From: a bacterium
GTDB lineage: Bacteria > JAHJDO01
Reading direction: 5' to 3'
Assembly: GCA_018812485.1 (NCBI GenBank)
Contig: JAHJDO010000119.1
Span: 1-60,589 of the forward strand
Length of the DNA: 60,589 nt
Below are positions 32,460-40,053 of the stretch, piece after piece. The notes under the pieces are model-generated. The model searched no databases, had not been told where the DNA came from, and was given only the letters and a program-made list of their open reading frames with translations. Both the position numbers and the translations under genes were made by a program. Position 1 is the stretch's first letter; each line of letters begins with the position of its first letter.

Positions 32460-34079
32460 TTATAAAATAGCAATCTCACAGTCCTTTTTTAAAGATAACT
32501 CTATATGAGTATTTCGCCACTTTTCATCATTCTGCATTGGATAATCTTTGCGATAGTGGACACCTCTAGTCTCCTTCCTGATAAGGGCTGCTTTCTGAAT
32601 AAGCCCTGCTACAAGAAGCATATTTTGAAATTCCCAATCCCTGATATCTGAAAATTCTTTCCCCATTACATATGAAGACCAAAAATTAATTTCTTTCTGA
32701 GCTGCCAAAAGACCTGCCCCATCTCTCTCAATGCCCACATACCTTGTCATTAAACTTTTCAGGGAAGCCTTGAGATCTCCTATATCCAGTTTTTTTGTGC
32801 CAATATGATCCAATACATTGCTTATATCCGGAGTTCTCTCAAATCGCTTTCCACAATCTATATCCTTGCCTGCAGATTGCCCTGCTCTATAACCAAAAAC
32901 AAGCCCTTCAAGGAGAGAATTGCTCGCCAGTCTGTTAGCGCCATGAACTCCTGAAGAAGCTGTCTCTCCGCACGCATATAGATTTTGAATATTAGTTTTC
33001 CCATTTTCATCTATTTTAATTCCTCCTATCATATAATGAGCAGTAGGCCGAACAGGTATAAAATCCTTTTTAATATCTATGCCAAAAGAAGAACAAACCT
33101 CCATTATATTTGGGAAACGATTTTTTACTAATTTATTACTTAAGTGCGTAAGGTCTAAATAGACGCGTGTATCAGCCGTCTCTCTCATTTCTTTCAGAAT
33201 TGATCTTGACGTCACGTCACGAGGAGCCAGCTCTCCATCCTTATGGTACTTAAACATAAATCTTTCACCATGCTTGTTTCTCAAGACTCCGCCTTCACCT
33301 CTAACTGCCTCAGAGATTAATGTGCGGGACAGACCTGCTACATATAAAGTAGTAGGATGAAACTGAACAAATTCCATATCTATAAGCTTAGCGCCTGCTC
33401 TATAAGCAAGCGCCATACCGCATCCTGTAGCAACAGGGGAATTTGTTGTCTCACGATAAACCTGCCCAATTCCACCTGTAGCTAATATTACTTTCTGCGC
33501 ATAGACTATCTTTTTCTCATTATTTTTCACATTAACAACAGCACCAAAACAAGTTCGGTCTCTATGAAGTAAATCTATGACAAAAGCATACTCCAGAATC
33601 TTAATCTTAGTGTTCTGTTTGACTTTTGATATCAGCGCTCTTTCTAATTCCGCACCTGTAGCATCGCCTTTTGCATGAATCACTCTTCGTATGCTATGAC
33701 CCGCTTCCCGGGTAAAAGAGAGCTGATCTCCCTGCCTGTCAAATTCTGTTCCCCATTGGATCAATTCCTTGATACGAGCGGGTCCTTCTTCTACTATTAT
33801 CTTGACCGCCTTCTCGTTGCATAACCCGCACCCAACTCTTAATGTATCTTCTATATGCCCCTCAGGCGAATCATCCTTTGATAACGCCACAGCTATTCCG
33901 CCCTGAGCTTTTTGAGTGTTGCTTTCGCTGAGTTTATCCTTGGTTATTATAGTTACCTCTCCACATTTTGCCGCCTGAATAGCAGCAGAGAGTCCGGCTA
34001 CCCCACTTCCAATAATTAAAATATCAGTTTTGATAGACGGCAGGTTTTTTGTGTTAAAGGAGGTGAGGAATTTATTCAT
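32460..34079 (-). CDS. nadB: L-aspartate oxidase NadB
   Basis: About 539 residues from the ATG at 34079; two in-frame starts 9 and 36 bases upstream are possible. It makes iminoaspartate for NAD synthesis using FAD; fumarate can replace oxygen as acceptor in anaerobes. FAD motif G-S-G-V-A-G-L-S-A-A (~24), T-Q-K-A-Q-G-G-I-A (~56), H-P-T-T-L-Y (~243), R-G-E-G-G (~264) and the late G-V-H-G-A-N-R-L-A-S-N-S-L-L-E (~383-397) are all present. nadA and nadC are not in the window. Confidence 0.93.
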   Translation of the reverse strand: MNKFLTSFNTKNLPSIKTDILIIGSGVAGLSAAIQAAKCGEVTIITKDKLSESNTQKAQGGIAVALSKDDSPEGHIEDTLRVGCGLCNEKAVKIIVEEGPARIKELIQWGTEFDRQGDQLSFTREAGHSIRRVIHAKGDATGAELERALISKVKQNTKIKILEYAFVIDLLHRDRTCFGAVVNVKNNEKKIVYAQKVILATGGIGQVYRETTNSPVATGCGMALAYRAGAKLIDMEFVQFHPTTLYVAGLSRTLISEAVRGEGGVLRNKHGERFMFKYHKDGELAPRDVTSRSILKEMRETADTRVYLDLTHLSNKLVKNRFPNIMEVCSSFGIDIKKDFIPVRPTAHYMIGGIKIDENGKTNIQNLYACGETASSGVHGANRLASNSLLEGLVFGYRAGQSAGKDIDCGKRFERTPDISNVLDHIGTKKLDIGDLKASLKSLMTRYVGIERDGAGLLAAQKEINFWSSYVMGKEFSDIRDWEFQNMLLVAGLIQKAALIRKETRGVHYRKDYPMQNDEKWRNTHIELSLKKDCEIAIL

Positions 34080-34133
34080 AAGCCGCATTCTACATCGCTT
34101 ATAAAACAGTGTCAAATAGGAAGATAATTACAG

Positions 34134-34982
34134 TTAAGCAGAAACAGCCTCACATGTGTAAATTCGGTAGTGCAAGTTCGCCTGAAATCCGGACGGAATG
34201 AGTCGAAAGACGTCTTTCATCACACCGAATTCTTTCGCCATTATATCACGTATATAAGCGATATCACTTGTGTTCAGAGCATACCTCTGGCCCAATTCAT
34301 CCGAGGTCAACAGGAGCGAACGCGCAGGAATCGTATCCGTTACGCGCCAGCGGGAATCCGTCATGTGTCTTTGCAAGTCTTTAACCGTGGGATACCATTT
34401 GTTAGTACGCATGTGTCTATACAGCGCATTGAGGCAGACAGCTTCTTCCTCGTTGTCAAACGACGCAGTCTGATGCACAAAAAACTCACCTGCTTTTGCC
34501 TGACTGCGAAGATAGCACAATAAAGGCGACAAACCATCTTCCCCGAAATAGTGGAGAACGGACCGCATCATGAATAAAACCCGTCCATCTTTGGACGCAA
34601 CATCACTGCGCCTGAACTTATCTACTGAGGTGCAGACAAAAGAAATGTTTTCCTTATTTGACAAAGCAAGTTGGGCATCTGAGCAGTCAATGTTCACAAG
34701 AGCTGTATCAGCGCCGATTCCCTGCGCTCTCAACTGAGACAGCAGAAAACCCGTTCCTCCCCCTAAGTCCACAACCACATCCGCCGGAGATTTTACCAGA
34801 ATGTTTTTTATTGTTTTGACCAGAGGACTTGCAATCGCGGGGTCGGAGAAATAGCCGCTGTGCATCGCACCCCATCTCCGCCCATGAACGACCGTTTCCG
34901 TTCCGATTCCTTTTTTCTTATTATAAGATCGGGATAGTGCCATTCGGAATCCATTTAGCATATATCCTTTTAAAAGTCCCAT
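34134..34982 (-). CDS. Class I SAM-dependent methyltransferase, small-molecule type
   Basis: The SAM site is V-V-D-L-G-G-G-T-G-F (~72-81), followed by N-I-D-C-S-D (~96) and M-R-S-V-L-H-Y-F (~126), the pattern of O-methyltransferases with a V-L-H helix. The start is uncertain: the ATG at 34982 overlaps the upstream gene by 62 bases, whereas ATGs at 34943 and 34865 (the last with GGAG upstream) are alternatives. Base composition is visibly richer in G+C than that of the flanking genes, suggesting transfer. The substrate is unknown. Confidence 0.7.
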   Translation of the reverse strand: MGLLKGYMLNGFRMALSRSYNKKKGIGTETVVHGRRWGAMHSGYFSDPAIASPLVKTIKNILVKSPADVVVDLGGGTGFLLSQLRAQGIGADTALVNIDCSDAQLALSNKENISFVCTSVDKFRRSDVASKDGRVLFMMRSVLHYFGEDGLSPLLCYLRSQAKAGEFFVHQTASFDNEEEAVCLNALYRHMRTNKWYPTVKDLQRHMTDSRWRVTDTIPARSLLLTSDELGQRYALNTSDIAYIRDIMAKEFGVMKDVFRLIPSGFQANLHYRIYTCEAVSA

Positions 34983-35703
34983 CTTCGTACATCGATTGAA
35001 AAGCCTGTTTCCACAAATCTACCAAACTCTGAGGAGTAGTTTTGGAAATCGCAATATAAAAATGACCTGTACTGACGACGAAAACAGGCTCCAGATCATT
35101 GATGGAATATCCCGCTTGAATCGCAATTTCAGGGATTGTGATATCAGTAAAAATCGAAAGGTCAACTTCTCCTTCTACTAATTGACGAACATTTTCTGTT
35201 GGTAGTGGTGAACTAACAAGATTGGTAAAACCAGCATCTTTAAGGTCTTGCTCGGAAAACCATGCAGAACAGGTTGCGATTTTTGATACTTTTTTTGCAT
35301 CATCCATGCTATCGATTTTGATTCCGGAACCTTTCTTTGCATAAAAAATTGTATTATTACTTCCAATAGGTCCGATCCATTGAAAAAGATTCTCTCGCAA
35401 TTCTGTGCGTTTCATTGTAAAGAGAACCACGTTAGCCTCTTTTAAACATAAATCGTATCCTTCTTTCCATGGCAGAATGCGAATATTATCCGTAATATTC
35501 AATCTGTGAATAATTTCACGCACAACTTCCGTACCAAATCCCATTATCTCTCCATCTCTCTCAAATGTTAAAGGCGGATAATCTTCCGTTAATAACTGAA
35601 ATTCATTCTCTTCAGACGATATATTCGGTTTGTTAATTGTATTGCAGCCGGATAAAACAATAGAAAATAACAGGATAACTAATAGAGCCCTAATTGATTT
35701 CAT
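34921..35703 (-). CDS. Family 3 solute-binding lipoprotein (amino acid type)
   Basis: 260 residues from the ATG at 35703, which follows GGGAGGGAAAGAG. The lipobox is I-V-L-S-G-C (~15-20). The fold is SBP_bac_3: L-T-E-D-Y-P-P-L-T-F (~36), G-F-G-T-E-V-V-R-E-I (~51), then D-L-S-I-F-T-D (~185). These proteins catch amino acids or similar solutes for ABC importers or sensors. No permease or ATPase gene is adjacent, so it may serve a distant transporter. Confidence 0.82.
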   Translation of the reverse strand: MKSIRALLVILLFSIVLSGCNTINKPNISSEENEFQLLTEDYPPLTFERDGEIMGFGTEVVREIIHRLNITDNIRILPWKEGYDLCLKEANVVLFTMKRTELRENLFQWIGPIGSNNTIFYAKKGSGIKIDSMDDAKKVSKIATCSAWFSEQDLKDAGFTNLVSSPLPTENVRQLVEGEVDLSIFTDITIPEIAIQAGYSINDLEPVFVVSTGHFYIAISKTTPQSLVDLWKQAFQSMYEDGTFKRIYAKWIPNGTIPIL

Positions 35704-35782
35704 TCTCTTTCCCTCCCAAAATCCCTCGTTTTTATATTGATTCTTAAACAATAATTTATGCCCTGATATTACCATGGTTTAT

Positions 35783-37240
35783 CTAATTCACAAACTTTTT
35801 CAATTCGCTAATAATTAACACCATTCCTTCTGTATCCAAACAGCAGTATTTCAACAGGTTCTTTCTTATTTCTTCTTTGTTGTTTGACTTACTTTTAATG
35901 TGGCTTTGAAAGAACTGCATACTTGCATTTTCCCCGGTTGCGATCTCCATTCCTTCGTAGCTTTCTCCCGTAATCGCCGGAAGGACTTTTTTCATAGAGG
36001 CGCTGCCTTGCTGAGATGGGTTATAGTAGCAAAAGTTTCTGAAAGGAATTAGCAGGTCTACTATTCCTGGAAGTATTTCATTGACCCAATTCTGATATTT
36101 GGGGAAATCTCTTGCCAGCTCACCTAAAACGCCTTTCTCAAATTGTTGATTATAAACAACAATACTGCTCTTAGTTCCAAGAACCTCTTTTAGATTTTTT
36201 AATAATGCAGGTCTCGGGTCTTCACTTCCTTCCGCAAGAAATTCAAAATGCTTTGTTTTGTTATCTTTCTGCTGAATATGAAGAGAATACTGAAACGGAA
36301 TCTTCTGATATGGCCTTGAATTATCGTATTCGGGAACCGCAGGAGAAAAGGTCTCAAAATCCAGATAATAGAGAGGATAATTTAATGTATCAAGAAACTG
36401 CTTTATTCCTGAAGGCTGAACGTGGCATTCTCCTGTTTTCTCGCACTTCTTCTGTATCTCCTGCTTATCTGTAAGTCTAAAATCATCAGGAATATCCGCT
36501 ATGCTGTGTACGCCGTTATTGAAGAGCTCAGCGCTTTTCCCCCCGCCTCCGCAGAGTGTGAAAATATTATTTTCAGGCAGAAATTCCCAGCATTCATCTT
36601 TTAGGTTGCAGGTATAATGAGAATCGCAGTGTCTGCCTATCAAAACCGAAGGGCATCTGCTCAATCTTACGGCATCGGACATCTTGTCAATTCTCTCCTG
36701 AATACCCTGCTGAGCTTCAGCAACCTCCATACTTATATCCTGAATGGAGAACAGTTCCCCAACATTAATATCGCCCTTTCTGACATATTGGTTATCAATA
36801 AAGCATAAATGGCATTTTGCGATCTTTAGTCCTGCCATTTCACAGCAATGTTTTTGAAAAGAAACATCGTGAACATTTTCTTCTTTAACCTTTGTTCCTG
36901 CTTTGACTTCAATAATATCAAAACTCCCGTCATCATTTGGCTTAAGAACGTCAATTCTTGAATAGCAATTATTAGCCATGATCCCTGCTTCAAAAAGCGG
37001 CGCATTATTTGACAGACTATCCTTTGTCAAATAAATATTCCGCATGAAATCATCCGTTGGGATATCAATACCTTCGGGAAATAATTGTTTAGCCAGAATA
37101 CCAACTTCAGTTCCAGCATCCATTCTAAACTGAGCATCCTCAGCCGGCGCAGGAATCCTATCCTTCGCTTTGACAAGCATCCATAATAGCTTTGAACACT
37201 GAAGCCCTGCAAGGTATTTTGATTTGGTTAAAAGAGACAC
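35783..37240 (-). CDS. DUF2779 protein: PD-(D/E)XK nuclease plus DEDD-type exonuclease-like domain
   Basis: 485 residues. The N-terminus L-T-K-S-K-Y-L-A-G-L-Q-C (~4-15) and D-I-I-E-V-K-A-G (~107-114) look like the Cas4/RecB nuclease core, with a C-terminal cysteine group C-N-L-K-D-E-C-W (~211) that may hold an Fe-S cluster. The second half opens with Y-Y-L-D-F-E-T-F (~291-298), a DEDD exonuclease-like motif, and ends with C-C-L-D-T-E-G-M (~467). The family has no firmly known role. It borders a zone of toxin and abortive-infection genes. Confidence 0.8.
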   Translation of the reverse strand: MSLLTKSKYLAGLQCSKLLWMLVKAKDRIPAPAEDAQFRMDAGTEVGILAKQLFPEGIDIPTDDFMRNIYLTKDSLSNNAPLFEAGIMANNCYSRIDVLKPNDDGSFDIIEVKAGTKVKEENVHDVSFQKHCCEMAGLKIAKCHLCFIDNQYVRKGDINVGELFSIQDISMEVAEAQQGIQERIDKMSDAVRLSRCPSVLIGRHCDSHYTCNLKDECWEFLPENNIFTLCGGGGKSAELFNNGVHSIADIPDDFRLTDKQEIQKKCEKTGECHVQPSGIKQFLDTLNYPLYYLDFETFSPAVPEYDNSRPYQKIPFQYSLHIQQKDNKTKHFEFLAEGSEDPRPALLKNLKEVLGTKSSIVVYNQQFEKGVLGELARDFPKYQNWVNEILPGIVDLLIPFRNFCYYNPSQQGSASMKKVLPAITGESYEGMEIATGENASMQFFQSHIKSKSNNKEEIRKNLLKYCCLDTEGMVLIISELKKFVN

Positions 37241-37263
37241 GCTGTTATCCTAAAATATCCTTC

Positions 37264-37288
37264 TGTCATTGCGAATGAAGCGATTTCC
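37264..37288. repeat. Fragment resembling a dispersed GTCATTGCGA-type repeat
   Basis: TGTCATTGCGAATGAAGCGA followed by TTTCC, in the 82-base gap before the DUF2779 gene. It resembles a short repeat family that I have seen dispersed in several bacterial genomes, but only one copy is in this window, so the call is weak. Confidence 0.25.
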
Positions 37289-37322
37289 TTTTTACGTTTT
37301 ATTTTTGTTCAAAAGACCAAAC

Positions 37323-37811
37323 TCACCGAATGCCATACTTTTTGCTAATACTTTCGTATGTGAACTCAGCATTATATGAAAATTCTACTTGAGGTTTTTC
37401 CTTGAAGCATACTATGGTATTTGATGAACTTGGCTTAGAAATGTTGTAGGTTTGCCCACCTCTTGTTTTTGTTTTGGAATTAAAGTAGGCCATATTTCCA
37501 TATGTATTTACCCTGCCACTGGTTGTATGTCTGGTTGGTGTCGTATAAGTGCTATTTGATGAATAACTTCCTGAATCAATTATCACAAAATATTTATACC
37601 CGTTATTCAATGTTAACTCTGCACTACGCATCAATGCGAAATCAGATGCTCTTTCTCTACTGGTATAACCATTGCCTCTGAACGATACTTTAAACATATT
37701 CTCATCTAATTGGGTTTCTGAATAGCCACCACCAAATCCAGATGGTTGATATACGGTAGCACAACCTTGAAGGAAAATTACACCAAGCAAGATTATCATT
37801 ACGTTTTTCAT
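37323..37811 (-). CDS. Small lipoprotein, CC0125/CC1285-like
   Basis: 162 residues with a lipoprotein signal (V-I-F-L-Q-G-C at ~11-17) behind a GGGGGAG ribosome site. The domain Y-S-E-T-Q-L-D-E-N-M-F-K-V-S-F-R-G-N-G-Y (~30-49) and R-A-S-D-F-A-L-M-R-S-A-E-L (~55-67) matches the CC0125/CC1285 lipoprotein family of unknown role. A Ser/Thr-rich stretch follows in the middle. It is probably anchored in the outer membrane or the periplasmic face. Confidence 0.75.
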   Translation of the reverse strand: MKNVMIILLGVIFLQGCATVYQPSGFGGGYSETQLDENMFKVSFRGNGYTSRERASDFALMRSAELTLNNGYKYFVIIDSGSYSSNSTYTTPTRHTTSGRVNTYGNMAYFNSKTKTRGGQTYNISKPSSSNTIVCFKEKPQVEFSYNAEFTYESISKKYGIR

Positions 37812-37894
37812 TACTCCCCCTTTTTACAAAACATCAATTATTGAACAGTCACTTCTACTTTAATGTTGCCATAGCTCAAATTGCTTAAAATCTT

Positions 37895-38719
37895 TTATTT
37901 TGTTTTTAATTCAAATGTTTCTAATAGAAAAGTACACAACGTAATTGCAGCCCCAACAGCAAGTCGAGCGTGTCTTGAATTTAGTCCTTTCCTCTTTTCT
38001 TTCCCGTGTCCAGTTCCATATAAATTCCTTAATTCGGCTGTTTTGATGGCAACTTGTCCTAAGTTACTTAATAGTACTTTGATAACATCAACTCCTTTCT
38101 TTGCATCATCAATATCCGCTGGCGCAAGGTCAAGGACTTTCTGTGTCTCTTTCAAAAGCTTTGGTACATAATCATTTTTATTATACCTGATTCCCAATTC
38201 CGTTAAAATAGTTTTAAGTGTTGATTCAACCAATTCTTTTGCTGAGCCAATTGCTAAACTTGGGTCAGTGTCAATCGAGATTTTTATTCTCTCAATATAT
38301 TCTTGAAAATGGGTTCTGTCTAATAAATTAGTTGCTGTTTCAAGTTGTTGATATTCGACTTGACCAATAGGAACAATTAAAGTTCCATTAAATTCATATC
38401 CGTCCCTTTTAAGAGTTCTGATTAGTTTTTCAAACCATTTTTTTCGATAATCTACATTCCAAACTCCCTCTTCATTTAGGTAAATTAATACATCAGCGTA
38501 GACACTCAATACTTTCTTTATATCTTTTGGATTTGTCCAGTCAATAGATACATAATATTCTTCTACAAGCCCTCTTCTTTGTCCAGAAGGTAATTTCCCT
38601 TCAGGTAATTGTGTTTGAGGAATATCGTAATTGTCAAAATGAAGTTCTATTTCTCGAAGGGTAGTGCCTACAAAGTACTCTTGGAATTCTCTTCTTGTTC
38701 TTTTACTTATTAAATTCAT
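37895..38719 (-). CDS. Abi_C-type abortive infection / HEPN protein
   Basis: 274 residues. The C-terminal third (D-P-S-L-A-I-G-S-A-K-E-L-V-E-S ~152 to the end) fits the Abi_C domain: E-L-G-I-R-Y-N-K-N-D followed by E-L-R-N-L-Y-G-T-G-H-G-K (~230-241). R-N-L-Y-G-T-G-H is an R-X6-H HEPN nuclease motif. The N-terminal half (D-W-T-N-P-K-D ~60) is not a family that I know. Likely a phage-defence RNase; this is inferred from family only. Confidence 0.75.
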   Translation of the reverse strand: MNLISKRTRREFQEYFVGTTLREIELHFDNYDIPQTQLPEGKLPSGQRRGLVEEYYVSIDWTNPKDIKKVLSVYADVLIYLNEEGVWNVDYRKKWFEKLIRTLKRDGYEFNGTLIVPIGQVEYQQLETATNLLDRTHFQEYIERIKISIDTDPSLAIGSAKELVESTLKTILTELGIRYNKNDYVPKLLKETQKVLDLAPADIDDAKKGVDVIKVLLSNLGQVAIKTAELRNLYGTGHGKEKRKGLNSRHARLAVGAAITLCTFLLETFELKTK

Positions 38720-38795
38720 TTATCGTTTTTCACATTGACTACAACGTTCGTACACATTCATTATTCTCACACCACCAAATTGACGATATATAAAA

Positions 38796-38874
38796 ATCTG
38801 CATTACTTGCGAAAACCTCCGGAGCCGCATAATTTCCGTATTTTTCCTGCGCGGCTTTCAAGCGTTTCTTCCAC
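38796..38874 (-). pseudogene. Truncated second copy of the pckG 3' end
   Basis: Reading the minus strand, codons give K-K-R-L-K-A-A-Q-E-K-Y-G-N-Y-A-A-P-E-V-F, closely matching the pckG C-terminus K-K-R-L-K-T-A-Q-E-K-Y-G-D-Y-V-A-P-K-V-F. About 11 differences occur in ~78 aligned bases. One base is lost just before the stop, so the stop codon is out of frame. No other part of pckG is present. It lies 10 bases beyond the HEPN stop, in the same orientation as intact pckG. Confidence 0.8.
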
Positions 38875-38884
38875 AATTAATTTT

Positions 38885-39292
38885 CTATTTTAATCTTGAG
38901 ACAACCCAAGTATAAAATCTCTCTGTAAGTTTTAATATTTCCAGAGCTTCTTTCTGGGTAAAATCTCTATTTTCGTATTCAATTATATTCTTTTTAGCTA
39001 AAATCTTTCTTAAAGTTCCACATTTAGATTTAACTTCAGGCAGGTTCACAGAACTGGATAATAAATCAATTACTGAACGATGATCAGCATTTATTGAGCG
39101 AATGCCTGCGTAAAACACAAGCATCGTATCAGCAGAGGATATTGCGCAATGCACAGCATTCAAACCCACTGCATTTCCCTTTCCTCTCTCTTTAGCTTGA
39201 AGCATTGTATCATAGAATTCACTGGCCTTTTTAAGATAGGTTTTATATTCACTTCTTTGTATTCCTTTTGTATTGATCTTCTTGGCTGACAT
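38885..39292 (-). CDS. HEPN-domain protein, partner of MNT nucleotidyltransferase
   Basis: 135 residues, all-helical. The S-A-D-T-M-L-V-F-Y-A-G-I-R-S (~53-66) and E-Y-K-T-Y-L-K-K-A-S-E-F-Y-D (~15-28) segments and the closing R-F-Y-T-W-V helix fit HEPN domains. An R-S-I-N-A-D-H run (R-X5-H, ~65-71) is a possible catalytic motif. The ATG directly follows the stop of the MNT gene (TAAATG). In known MntA/HepT pairs the HEPN protein is the toxic RNase and the nucleotidyltransferase AMPylates and silences it. Confidence 0.7.
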   Translation of the reverse strand: MSAKKINTKGIQRSEYKTYLKKASEFYDTMLQAKERGKGNAVGLNAVHCAISSADTMLVFYAGIRSINADHRSVIDLLSSSVNLPEVKSKCGTLRKILAKKNIIEYENRDFTQKEALEILKLTERFYTWVVSRLK

Positions 39293-39916
39293 TTACAATA
39301 ACTCCTCTAATGACCTGCCAAAGAGTAAATTATGAGACTTTAATATATTCTTTATCAAAGGAACTTTCTTTTTATATTTTGACTTAAGTTCTTCAACAGT
39401 CTGTAGGTAAGTAGAGACCGTGTTGCCAAATTTGTCCATAATCTTTTCATTTACCTTTTCAAAGTCTTTTTCAACAGCTTTTTTGTTTTCTGGATTCTTT
39501 ACCACTATTAGAATATCTATGTCACTGATAGGCCGCTCTTTTTTTCTCTTTACACTGCCAAAAACTGCTATAGAAACTATGTTCTTTATTACAAGAGAGG
39601 AGATATTTCTTACCATAGCTTCATATACCTTCTCAGGGATTTTGCTTTCTTTTTCATATAAAGGTTTAAGTAAGTCTGAAATAATAAAATTTTCTTTATT
39701 TAAACTGTAGAGATAACTCTTCCCTACACTTCTTAGCAAAAGCACTCTTTCATTATTTAGCTCTCGAAGAGATTTATGGCAGGCTGCGGGACTCACTTTT
39801 ATTTCTTGAGCAATCTGTCGTCCACTCCACTCCGCCTCTGTCTTGCAGAGAAAACGCAAGATTTTAACCTTTATCTCATTATTTAAAATCTTATCTAATG
39901 GGTCATGTACTCTCAT
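39293..39916 (-). CDS. wHTH-fused minimal nucleotidyltransferase (antitoxin-like)
   Basis: 207 residues in two parts. Residues 1-75 form a winged helix: K-I-L-R-F-L-C (~18), S-G-R-Q-I-A-Q-E-I-K-V-S (~31-42), S-Y-L-Y-S-L. Residues ~105-207 are a Pol beta-type nucleotidyltransferase with F-G-S-V-K-R (~119) and S-D-I-D-I-L (~130), the metal-binding motif. The HTH fusion suggests that it represses its own promoter, where three TGTTTA/TAAACA half-sites lie. It is paired with the HEPN gene. Confidence 0.82.
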   Translation of the reverse strand: MRVHDPLDKILNNEIKVKILRFLCKTEAEWSGRQIAQEIKVSPAACHKSLRELNNERVLLLRSVGKSYLYSLNKENFIISDLLKPLYEKESKIPEKVYEAMVRNISSLVIKNIVSIAVFGSVKRKKERPISDIDILIVVKNPENKKAVEKDFEKVNEKIMDKFGNTVSTYLQTVEELKSKYKKKVPLIKNILKSHNLLFGRSLEELL

Positions 39917-39946
39917 AAACTTATTTCTCTTTTATGTTTTTCAATA

Positions 39947-39972
39947 TAAACACATGTTTACAAAACTAAACA
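39947..39972 (-). promoter_or_regulatory. Three-half-site operator upstream of the MNT/HEPN genes
   Basis: TAAACA (39947-39952), 2 bases, TGTTTA (39955-39960), 6 bases, TAAACA (39967-39972): alternating inverted half-sites. They cover the predicted transcription start (~39967), fitting repression by the winged-helix MNT protein. Confidence 0.55.
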
Positions 39973-39973
39973 T

Positions 39974-40002
39974 AATATATTATTTATATAGGTTGATGTC
40001 AA
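39974..40002 (-). promoter_or_regulatory. Promoter of the MNT/HEPN operon
   Basis: Minus strand TTGACA (39997-40002), 17 bases, TATATT (39974-39979). It adjoins the half-site operator. Confidence 0.7.
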
Positions 40003-40004
40003 GA

Positions 40005-40044
40005 ATTAAAAAAAGAGAAAACTGTGGATACTAACCTGCCACAG
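40005..40044 (-). terminator. Rho-independent terminator of the pckG transcript
   Basis: Minus strand CTGTGG (40039-40044), an 11-base loop, CCACAG (40022-40027), then TTTTCTCTTTTTTT. It closes the long rib-to-pckG gene run just before the MNT/HEPN promoter. Confidence 0.6.
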
Positions 40045-40053
40045 ATATCTGCG

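Noticed and set aside
38720-38795. Possible promoter before the Abi_C gene
   Set aside because: Only weak -10-like TATATA words without a spaced -35; not convincing.
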